43,730 nt of DNA from Psychrobacillus soli (GTDB taxonomy: Bacteria; Bacillota; Bacilli; Bacillales_A; Planococcaceae): contig NZ_VDGG01000013.1 in the NCBI RefSeq assembly GCF_006861775.1, forward strand, positions 47,153-90,882. The letters are read 5' to 3'. A model generated the notes under the pieces. The model had not been told where the DNA came from, did not search any database, and saw only the letters and a list, made by a program, of their open reading frames with translations. The translations under genes were made by a program, and so were the position numbers. Positions 32,830-39,664 of the stretch are shown in pieces; position 1 is the first letter of the stretch, and each line of letters begins with the position of its first letter.

Positions 32830-34144
32830 TTGCTACATACTCCTTTAGTTCCGTGTGAAATTGAACGCAATCGCGATCAATAAAGGTGGAAACTACACCG
32901 ATTACTTCATTTACCACTTTTCTCGCACCGCCGCCACCTGCTGGGCCATTTGTATAAAGCGCTTCTACTTCTTCCCCTATTATCGCTGCTTCTGTACTAG
33001 ATTTCGCCTTTCCTGCAACTCTTAAGCGTACTTCATAAGGTTCTATATCTCTAAAACTTTTCCGGTGACAAGCATTCACTCCAATTAGATCTACTCTAAA
33101 CTCGGCATAGAAATGACCGATTCTTTCTTGTATAATGTCGCCCGCAAGTCTTGCTCTTTCACTTGCATTCGGACCTGCATAAGAGATTTCCCCTTCTCCA
33201 ATGAATCCTGCCTCATAGCCGATACTTACTTTTAACTTATGAGGCTTTGGAAGTCCTACTGCTCCATCTACTTTTATCCGCCCATCGGACAATTCTTCGA
33301 ACGTCACTGAAGTGAAATCCGCAATGATATCTGGTGTAATATATTCGTTTGGATTAATAACTTCATACAATAATTGTTCTTTTGCTGTACGGAGCGTAAT
33401 TTTTCCTCCCGTGTTCGCTACTTTACTGAAAGTCGCAGAACCGTCAGCTAATATATCTGCAAATGGAAAACCTAAATGTGCCATGTCCTTTATATCTTTT
33501 TTTCCAGGGTCTGCAAAATACCCCCCTGTTAATTGACCGGCACATTCTAATAAATGTCCAATCACCGTTCCTTTAGCCAATAAATCATCATTGTCTAATG
33601 ACCATTTAAATTCATGAATCATCGGTGCTAAAAATAAAGAAGGATCCGCAATTCGACCTGCAATAATAATTTGAGCATCCGATTGCAAAGCATCTAACAG
33701 AGCGTCTACTCCGATATAAGCATTTGCTGAAACGATTTGACCATGTGTTGATAAAGGTCCCCCTGTTTCCCAAGCCGTATCATCTGGAGAAACTTTCGTC
33801 AAAACGTCATCACCAGTTACAGCAGCAACTTTCATAGAAATATTAAGTTCTTTCGCGATTTCTAAAATTTTATTTGCGCCCGCTATAGGATTCGCCGCAC
33901 CCATATTAGTAATGATCCTTACTTTTTTTCCAACAATCTTTGGAATAAGTGATCTCATTCGCTTTTCCAATAAAAGATCATATCCAGCATGAGCATTTTG
34001 TTTTTTTCTCTTTTGAGCCAAAGCAATTGTTCTTTCTGCTAAGCATTCCAGTACCAAATAATCTAAATTTGCTTGTTCTACTAATATTTCCGCTGGCTCA
34101 ATACGGTCGCCCGCAAAACCAGCACCTGATCCAATTCGTATCAT
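32816..34144 (-). CDS. AtuA family (DUF1446) protein, N-terminal part
   Basis: AtuA is needed for acyclic terpene (citronellol/geraniol) use in Pseudomonas, but its reaction is unknown. The 442-residue product has the family start IRIGSGAGFAGDR, INMGAANP-like segment ITNMGAANPIAGANK (about 79-93), AGRIADPSLF and the Gly-rich end NGPAGGGGARKVV. I use the ATG at 34144 because GAGGTG is 6 bases upstream; an in-frame GTG at 34153 is part of that ribosome binding site. It starts 10 bases after the CitMHS gene. There are no terpene-pathway carboxylase genes nearby, so a role in carboxylate catabolism with the CitMHS transporter is more likely than terpene use (inference). Confidence 0.85.
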   Translation of the reverse strand: MIRIGSGAGFAGDRIEPAEILVEQANLDYLVLECLAERTIALAQKRKKQNAHAGYDLLLEKRMRSLIPKIVGKKVRIITNMGAANPIAGANKILEIAKELNISMKVAAVTGDDVLTKVSPDDTAWETGGPLSTHGQIVSANAYIGVDALLDALQSDAQIIIAGRIADPSLFLAPMIHEFKWSLDNDDLLAKGTVIGHLLECAGQLTGGYFADPGKKDIKDMAHLGFPFADILADGSATFSKVANTGGKITLRTAKEQLLYEVINPNEYITPDIIADFTSVTFEELSDGRIKVDGAVGLPKPHKLKVSIGYEAGFIGEGEISYAGPNASERARLAGDIIQERIGHFYAEFRVDLIGVNACHRKSFRDIEPYEVRLRVAGKAKSSTEAAIIGEEVEALYTNGPAGGGGARKVVNEVIGVVSTFIDRDCVQFHTELKEYVANETL

Positions 34145-34154
34145 CTCATTCACC

Positions 34155-35450
34155 TCAAATTGAAATTGCGCCTGTTAATAATGCAACAACTGTCATGACA
34201 ATCGTTGTACCAAACGCCCATTTAAATATAAATTTCTGATGCTCAAATAAGTCAACCTTCGTCAAACCAATTAAAATAAATGTTGCCGCTGTTAATGGAC
34301 TTAATGGGAAACCAACCGTCATTTGACCGAGAATAGCCGCTCGTCCAATTTCATGCGGGTTAATCCCTAAAGTCGAAGCTGTTTCACTAATAATTGGTAA
34401 CACACCAAAATAGTATGCATCTGGTGTAAACACTAAGCTTAAAGGCATACTTGTAATGGCTACAATAACAGGCAAATAATTTCCTAATGAGTCTGGTATT
34501 AAACGCACAAGTGCTGTTGCCATCTCACCAATCATGCCCGTTCCATTTAAAATTCCTGTAAAAATCCCAGCTGCAAAAATCATCGATGCAACTAATAATA
34601 CATTTCCTGCATGACTTAAAATACGAGCTTGCTGGTCCGCATTATTTGGGTAATTCATCATTAATGCAACAATAAAGCCAACGATGAATACAACAGGCAT
34701 TGGAAGCCAAACAAATAGTAACGCGCATAGCATTAGTAATGTAAGTAATAAGTTAAAGTAAAATAGTTTAGGACGACGAATCTTTTTCGTTTCTTCATCT
34801 AATTCCAAATTAAAATCCAAATTTTCTATATTAATAATTCCTAAACGCTTTCGTTCTTTTCTTCCAATTAAATAACTTGCAAACAATACCCAAGCAATTC
34901 CTGCTATCATTGCTGGTATTACCGGATTAAAAATATCCACTGCTTCCGCATTTAAAGTGGTCATCGCGCGTGCAGTTGGTCCACCCCAAGGGATCATGTT
35001 CATAACCCCTGCTCCAAGCGCAACAACCCCCGCCAAAATAAGACGATTCATCCCCAACTTTTCATAAATAGGTAACATCGCAGTAATAGTAATCATAAAA
35101 GTTGCAGAGCCATTACCATCCAAATGGACAATCATTGCTAAAAAAACTGTACCCATTACTACTTTTAGCGGGTCACCTTTCACTATTTGAATAATTTTTT
35201 TAATCATTGGATCAAATAATCCAACGTCCATCATTAAACCAAAATACATAATTGCAAAAACTAACATGATTCCCGTTGGAGCTACTTGCGTTAACCCATC
35301 AAGCATTAATCCTCCAATTTCAGAACCAAACCCTCCAATTAAGCCAAAAATGATCGGAATAATAACTAAAGAAACGATGACGGATAGCTTTTTTGTAAAA
35401 ATAGCTAGTAAAAATACACCAATAGTTAGAAATCCTAATAAAGCCAACAT
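34155..35450 (-). CDS. CitMHS-family carboxylate transporter
   Basis: CitMHS proteins import metal-citrate complexes or related carboxylates with protons. The 431-residue protein begins MLALLGFLTIGVFLLAIFTKKLS, typical of the family, has eleven to twelve membrane helices, IVHLDGNGSATFMIT near 109-123, and PWGGPTARAMTTL near 151-163. The longest frame begins at 35513, but that point lies inside the -24/-12 promoter, so the start is the ATG at 35448-35450; AAGGGAG lies upstream. It is the first gene of the atuA-like operon. Citrate is not certain; the AtuA partner suggests another di- or tricarboxylate. Confidence 0.88.
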   Translation of the reverse strand: MLALLGFLTIGVFLLAIFTKKLSVIVSLVIIPIIFGLIGGFGSEIGGLMLDGLTQVAPTGIMLVFAIMYFGLMMDVGLFDPMIKKIIQIVKGDPLKVVMGTVFLAMIVHLDGNGSATFMITITAMLPIYEKLGMNRLILAGVVALGAGVMNMIPWGGPTARAMTTLNAEAVDIFNPVIPAMIAGIAWVLFASYLIGRKERKRLGIINIENLDFNLELDEETKKIRRPKLFYFNLLLTLLMLCALLFVWLPMPVVFIVGFIVALMMNYPNNADQQARILSHAGNVLLVASMIFAAGIFTGILNGTGMIGEMATALVRLIPDSLGNYLPVIVAITSMPLSLVFTPDAYYFGVLPIISETASTLGINPHEIGRAAILGQMTVGFPLSPLTAATFILIGLTKVDLFEHQKFIFKWAFGTTIVMTVVALLTGAISI

Positions 35451-35500
35451 ATATTTTATCACTCCCTTGTTATTGCACCCCATCGTGCATTCAAAGTAAT

Positions 35501-35519
35501 ATGCAACTTTCATGCCAAC
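35501..35519 (-). promoter_or_regulatory. Sigma-54 (-24/-12) promoter of the citMHS-atuA-like operon
   Basis: On the minus strand GTTGGCATGAAAGTTGCAT has -24 GG (plus-strand CC at 35515-35516), 10 bases, and -12 GC (35503-35504), fitting TGGCAYG-N4-TTGCA. Transcription should start near 35491, about 41 bases before the ATG chosen at 35450. The promoter rules out the longer transporter start at 35513. Confidence 0.9.
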
Positions 35520-35569
35520 TTAGAAACCCTTTCATATAAACAACTTTTCAATATTTCCTTACTAAAGGA

Positions 35570-35585
35570 TTCTAAATTTTTAGAA
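35570..35585. promoter_or_regulatory. Activator site 1, TTCTA-N6-TAGAA
   Basis: TTCTAAATTTTTAGAA is an inverted repeat; with flanking bases it is a perfect 8-2-8 palindrome (35569-35586). It lies 54 bases upstream of the -24 element of the citMHS promoter. The same repeat occurs at 35661 and 35690. Confidence 0.7.
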
Positions 35586-35615
35586 TAAATAAAATGAAAT
35601 TGTTCTTCTTCAATA

Positions 35616-35649
35616 GAAAAAGCGTGACTTCCCTAAGGAAATTACGCTT
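35616..35649 (-). terminator. Terminator after the second sigma-54 activator gene
   Basis: AAGCGT (35620-35625) pairs with ACGCTT (35644-35649), extended by TTCC/GGAA inside, and a T-run follows on the minus strand. It separates the activator gene from the citMHS operon. Confidence 0.7.
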
Positions 35650-35660
35650 ATTAAAGGGTT

Positions 35661-35676
35661 TTCTAAATTAGTAGAA
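35661..35676. promoter_or_regulatory. Activator site 2, TTCTA-N6-TAGAA
   Basis: TTCTAAATTAGTAGAA repeats the arms of site 1 with the same 6-base spacer. It lies about 145 bases upstream of the citMHS -24 element, just after the activator gene. Confidence 0.65.
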
Positions 35677-35689
35677 TGGATTAGATATA

Positions 35690-35705
35690 TTCTAATTTAT
35701 TAGAA
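35690..35705. promoter_or_regulatory. Activator site 3, TTCTA-N6-TAGAA
   Basis: TTCTAATTTATTAGAA is the third copy, 29 bases from site 2 (centre to centre), between it and the activator stop codon. Three equal arms and spacers strongly suggest binding sites for a dimeric Fis-type regulator. Confidence 0.68.
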
Positions 35706-35712
35706 TGAAGTG

Positions 35713-37050
35713 TCATTCAAGTTTATACTTTCGTATTTTATTATAAAGACTGGCTAACGAAATACCTAAGTTACTTGCCGCTAATCTTCTTCCTTCAATA
35801 TTCTTTTCATATCGTTTCAGCATTTGATTTATATAACGTGCTTCTGCTGATTCTACTACTGATCTTAACGTTCCATCTGTTTGAATAGAATCATCCACGA
35901 TCTGGTTTCTCATGACTTCTGGTAAATGTTCCAATTCAATTACACCGTCATCAGCTAAGCAAGCGGCGTAACTTAACATGTTTTTTAACTCGCGTATATT
36001 GCCTGGCCAATTATAGGATTGTAAAAATTGTAGTACATCGTTATGTAGTTGATAATTGGTAGGTAAAAAACGTTTTACTAATAACGGGATATCCTCCTTC
36101 CGATTGCGTAGAGGGGGAATGGTTATATGGGCTACATTTAATCGATAATATAAATCTTGCCTAAATTTATATTTTTGTGCCATTTGATTTAAGTCTTGAT
36201 GCGTTGCTGCAATTATTCGAACATCTACTTTAACTTCTTTCGTATCCCCTATTCTTCGTATGGTTCCCTCTTGTAGTACTCGCAGTAAATTTGCTTGCAC
36301 ATTATAAGATAAGTCACCAATCTCATCTAAAAATAAGGTGCCGTTATTAGCCATTTCAAATAATCCAACCTTACCGCCTTTTTTGGCACTTGTAAAAGCA
36401 CCTTCGACATATCCAAATAATTCACTTTCAATTAGAGTGTCTGGAATTGTAGCACAATTTACAGCAATAAATGGATGATCTCTTCTATCGCTTGCGTCAT
36501 GAATCGATTGGGAAAACAGCTCTTTTCCTGTACCACTTTCTCCTATTAATAGTACCGGTAGATTCGAGCTTGCTATCTTTTTTGCAATATGCTTATTATC
36601 TAGCATTTCGCTACTTTGTGTAATTATTTGTTCAAACGAGTATTTCACGCTCGAGAGCTTTGTAATCTTTTCTTGTAATTCAATCACTTGCTTTACCTTC
36701 TTATTTAGTTCGTTTGATAAAGCCTTTACTTCATTAATTCCTTTACAAACAGATACAGCACCAATGATTTTACCGTTATCTTCAATAGGCGCCATGTCTA
36801 CAACGTATGCGCAACCATTAATTTCACGATAAATACCTACTCGCGTTTTTCCGTCTTTCAAAGTCTCAGGTAATTGAGCACCTGGTCTAAATCCAGAAAG
36901 TAACTTCCCTATAATTTCTTTTCCTACCCCTGTGATTCTAGAATATTCCGGGTTAATAAATAGCACTTTTTCAAACTCATCTATCACTAATATTCCATCA
37001 TTAATCGATACGATCACTTTTTCCCACCATTTTGTCGAATAGATTCTCAT
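35713..37050 (-). CDS. Sigma-54-dependent activator with PAS domain
   Basis: The 445-residue enhancer-binding protein has an N-terminal PAS domain (about 10-110, INDGILVIDEFEKVLFINPEYSRITG), a short coiled linker, an AAA+ domain with Walker A GESGTGKE (170-177), Walker B GTLFLDEIGD (237-246) and a C-terminal Fis-type helix-turn-helix (RRLAASNLGISLASLYNKIRK). The sigma-54 contact loop reads GAFTSA (217-222) instead of GAFTGA. It lies just upstream of the citMHS-atuA-like operon in the same direction but is separated by a terminator; three inverted repeats in the gap are its likely binding sites. The ATG has GGAGGAG upstream. The ligand is probably small and sensed by the PAS domain. Confidence 0.92.
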   Translation of the reverse strand: MRIYSTKWWEKVIVSINDGILVIDEFEKVLFINPEYSRITGVGKEIIGKLLSGFRPGAQLPETLKDGKTRVGIYREINGCAYVVDMAPIEDNGKIIGAVSVCKGINEVKALSNELNKKVKQVIELQEKITKLSSVKYSFEQIITQSSEMLDNKHIAKKIASSNLPVLLIGESGTGKELFSQSIHDASDRRDHPFIAVNCATIPDTLIESELFGYVEGAFTSAKKGGKVGLFEMANNGTLFLDEIGDLSYNVQANLLRVLQEGTIRRIGDTKEVKVDVRIIAATHQDLNQMAQKYKFRQDLYYRLNVAHITIPPLRNRKEDIPLLVKRFLPTNYQLHNDVLQFLQSYNWPGNIRELKNMLSYAACLADDGVIELEHLPEVMRNQIVDDSIQTDGTLRSVVESAEARYINQMLKRYEKNIEGRRLAASNLGISLASLYNKIRKYKLE

Positions 37051-37078
37051 GTTTCTCCTCCGAACTCAAACTAGATAC

Positions 37079-37107
37079 TGTATACCAATAATATAGCATC
37101 TTTACAA
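37079..37107 (-). promoter_or_regulatory. Possible sigma-A promoter for the second activator gene
   Basis: On the minus strand TTGTAA (37102-37107) and TATACA (37079-37084) are 17 bases apart, about 30 bases before the ATG. Fair match to the housekeeping consensus. Confidence 0.4.
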
Positions 37108-37159
37108 TGTGCCTGTATCACACATAATAGAAAATTAACGATGATGCCACGTATAAAAG

Positions 37160-37206
37160 TAATGAAAATGACCGCCACCTTTGTTAAAGGATGACGGTCA
37201 TTTTCA
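37160..37206 (-). terminator. Terminator after metQ
   Basis: AAAATGACCG (37165-37174) pairs with CGGTCATTTT (37195-37204), with a partly paired inner stem. It ends the metNIQ transcript before the activator gene. The stem begins and ends in A/T runs, so it may act in both directions. Confidence 0.75.
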
Positions 37207-37223
37207 ATAGTTTTGCTGTTTAA

Positions 37224-38045
37224 TTAAAAAGCTGGAATTGCGATATCAGCGAAGTTCTCTTCTAAAAATGCACGAACTTCTGGTCCAGATAAATGTTTCG
37301 CTAGTTTTTGAATCGCTTCCGAATCTGCATTATCAGCACGAGCAACAAGTGAGATAGGGAAATCCGATTCTCCTTCGTCTATTAATGAATCGTTTACCGG
37401 AGTAAGATTAAGTGGTTTTGCATATGCCGGAAGCAACGTTACTAAATCCACATCATCAATTGAACGAGCAAGCATTAATAAATCGACTTCAATGATTTCA
37501 ATGTTTGTCGGATTTTCGATAATATCTTTTTGTGTTGCGTTAATACCTACGCCTTCTTTTAACGTAATAAGGCCGCCTTTTTCAAGTAATTGCAAGGAGC
37601 GAGCAATGTTCGCCGAGTCATTTGGAATTGCCACTTTCGCACCTTCAGGTAATTCTTCCACGCTCTTATATTTTTTTGAATATGCACCTAAAATTGCATG
37701 ATATACCGGTTGAACAGCAACTAAGTCGGAGCCATTTGCTTTGTTGAATTGCTCCATGTACGTTGGATGTTGGAAAAAGTTCGCATCCACTTCTTTAGCA
37801 GCTAATGCACTGTTTGGTTGAACGTTATCTGAAAGTATCACAATATCCAAATCAATGCCTTCTTCTTTAAGTAACGGTTTTACAATTTCTAGCATATCCG
37901 TCATAGGAGGGATTAAAGATGCAACTTTAATTTTTGTTTCTTCTTGTTTACTCGTATTATCTGTTGCATCTGTTTCTTCTTTTCCACAAGCAGATAGTAC
38001 AATTGCAAGAACTAATAGAAGGGAAAATGTTAGTAGTTTTTTCAT
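37224..38045 (-). CDS. metQ: Methionine-type ABC importer, substrate-binding lipoprotein
   Basis: The 273-residue protein is a NlpA/MetQ-family lipoprotein with lipobox LSAC (Cys 20) and a binding domain with VASLIPPMTDMLEIVKPLL, NSALAAKEVDANFFQHPTYMEQFN (about 77-100) and NDSANIARSLQLLEKGGLI (about 146-164), typical of MetQ. It would bind methionine or a close relative outside the membrane and pass it to MetI. It is the last gene of a metN-metI-metQ operon, 15 bases after metI. Methionine is the default ligand for the family; the absence of a visible S-box leaves the substrate open. Confidence 0.9.
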   Translation of the reverse strand: MKKLLTFSLLLVLAIVLSACGKEETDATDNTSKQEETKIKVASLIPPMTDMLEIVKPLLKEEGIDLDIVILSDNVQPNSALAAKEVDANFFQHPTYMEQFNKANGSDLVAVQPVYHAILGAYSKKYKSVEELPEGAKVAIPNDSANIARSLQLLEKGGLITLKEGVGINATQKDIIENPTNIEIIEVDLLMLARSIDDVDLVTLLPAYAKPLNLTPVNDSLIDEGESDFPISLVARADNADSEAIQKLAKHLSGPEVRAFLEENFADIAIPAF

Positions 38046-38060
38046 GATGATTGCTCCTTT

Positions 38061-38723
38061 TTAAGATCGTTTATCTAGTTTCTTTGAAATTGCTGTTCCT
38101 GTAACCTGTATTGCTTGAACGAGTATGATCATCATAATTATCGTGAATGTCATGAGCCCCGTTTCGAATTGTTGGTAGCCGTACCGGATGGCAAAATCCC
38201 CAACTCCTCCACCGCCTACTATCCCCATGACAGTTGAGTAAGATATGAAGCTAATTGTCGCCGTCGTTAATCCGAAAACAAGCCCAGCACGCGCTTCCCT
38301 ATAAAGGAATTTGAAAATGATTTGCATTTTCGTTGCGCCCATTGAAATGGCGGCTTCGATAATTCCTTTCGGGACATCCAATAACGATTGTTCAACCAAC
38401 CTTGCATAATAAGCAATTGATATAATCGCTAAAGGTACTGTGGCAGCCGTCGTACCAATTGCTGTTCCAACGATAAAACGTGTAAATGGAATTAAAAAAA
38501 CAACGAGAAGAAGAAATGGAAATGAACGAATAATATTTACAAATGTATCTAAGAGCAAAAATAGCCCTTTATTTTCATACAAATTTCCGCTACGACTTAA
38601 GTAAAGGAAAGTGCCTAGAGGTAATCCTACAACAATAGCGGCTAATATGGAAAAGCCTACCATTGTAAATGTCTGACCGATTGCAATCCAAATTTCTGAT
38701 TGATAGGAGATAATTTTTTCCAT
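38061..38723 (-). CDS. metI: Methionine-type ABC importer, permease
   Basis: The 220-residue protein has about five membrane helices and the MetI-type motif EAAISMGATKMQIIFKFLYREA (starting near 139), which contacts the ATPase. SFPFLLLVVFLIPFTRFIVGTAIGT near 67-91 and GIVGGGGVGDFAIRYGYQQF (about 168-187) are characteristic of MetI. Its ATG overlaps the metN stop by one base (TAATG), so translation is coupled. It works as a homodimer with MetN and the lipoprotein MetQ. Confidence 0.93.
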   Translation of the reverse strand: MEKIISYQSEIWIAIGQTFTMVGFSILAAIVVGLPLGTFLYLSRSGNLYENKGLFLLLDTFVNIIRSFPFLLLVVFLIPFTRFIVGTAIGTTAATVPLAIISIAYYARLVEQSLLDVPKGIIEAAISMGATKMQIIFKFLYREARAGLVFGLTTATISFISYSTVMGIVGGGGVGDFAIRYGYQQFETGLMTFTIIMMIILVQAIQVTGTAISKKLDKRS

Positions 38724-39460
38724 TATTTCTTCACCACTGCCATTTTTCTCAAGTCTTCTATGTACTGATCTTCATTTACTAGTAATCCTTGAGGCTCTAT
38801 TTGAAAGCTATCAATGAGTTTGCCCTCTCTCATAATTGTAACATGCTCACAAATGCTTTTCACGACATCCATTTCATGGGTAACGATCACAATTGTTACA
38901 CCTAGTGTTTCTTTAATATGACGAAGAACTTGCAACACTTCTATTGTCGTTTTTGGATCCAAAGAAGACGTTGGTTCATCACATAATAAGACGGATGGCT
39001 TGTTTGCCAAAGCACGTGCTATTGCAACTCGCTGCTTTTGACCACCACTCAACTGGGAAGGATAAGCATCTTTTTTATCCGATAGCCCGACAAATTGTAG
39101 ACACTCTTCTACTCTTTTTTTTCGTTCCTTTTTCGATACACCAACTAATTCAAGTGGCATTTCAACATTTCCAGCGACTGTCCGGTTAAGAACTAACTGA
39201 AACTGTTGGAAAATCATACCGATATTTTGCCGTGCTTTACGTAGTTCATGTTCGGATAAATATGTAAGGATTTTTTCTCCAACTTTTACAGTACCTTTAT
39301 CAGGTTTCTCTAAAAGATTCATTATCCGAATTAAAGTCGATTTTCCAGCACCGCTCGTTCCAACAATGCCATGAATCTGTCCCTTCGGAATTGTTAATGA
39401 TAAAGGATAAACGGCCCTTACACCGTCGAAAGTTTTTTCAACTTGAATGAGTTCAATCAT
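38723..39460 (-). CDS. metN: Methionine-type ABC importer, ATP-binding subunit (short form)
   Basis: The 245-residue ATPase has Walker A GTSGAGKST (about 34-42), a Q-loop IFQQFQL, signature LSGGQKQR and Walker B VLLCDEPTSSLDP, and is closest to MetN in its neighbourhood with metI and metQ. It is about 100 residues shorter than usual MetN (about 340) because it ends soon after the ATPase core and lacks the C-terminal NIL domain that binds methionine and inhibits transport. This suggests loss of substrate inhibition or a different substrate. The ATG has AAGGAGG upstream. Confidence 0.9.
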   Translation of the reverse strand: MIELIQVEKTFDGVRAVYPLSLTIPKGQIHGIVGTSGAGKSTLIRIMNLLEKPDKGTVKVGEKILTYLSEHELRKARQNIGMIFQQFQLVLNRTVAGNVEMPLELVGVSKKERKKRVEECLQFVGLSDKKDAYPSQLSGGQKQRVAIARALANKPSVLLCDEPTSSLDPKTTIEVLQVLRHIKETLGVTIVIVTHEMDVVKSICEHVTIMREGKLIDSFQIEPQGLLVNEDQYIEDLRKMAVVKK

Positions 39461-39621
39461 TCTAAAACCTCCTTTTCTCCAACGATTAATATACCATTAA
39501 AAACAACATAGGAAAATGTAATATACTTTTTTGAAAAAAACAAAATAATCTGTCAGTACAACTATCACCTCAAGGTATTGTTAAATTTGAGATGCTTATC
39601 ACTCTCTAGTTTTTCCAATCC

Positions 39622-39660
39622 AAAACAAAGAACAGCTCCATTATAGGCGCTGCTCCTGTT
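39622..39660 (-). terminator. Terminator after pheT
   Basis: On the minus strand AGCAGCGCC pairs with GGAGCTGTT (one mismatch, one wobble) and TTTGTTTT follows. It lies next to the pheT stop and marks the end of the conserved block. Confidence 0.55.
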
Positions 39661-39664
39661 TTTA

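Noticed and set aside
39461-39664. S-box (SAM) riboswitch before metN
   Set aside because: The 200-base gap has no S-box core motifs and only the pheT terminator and a short AT-rich region.
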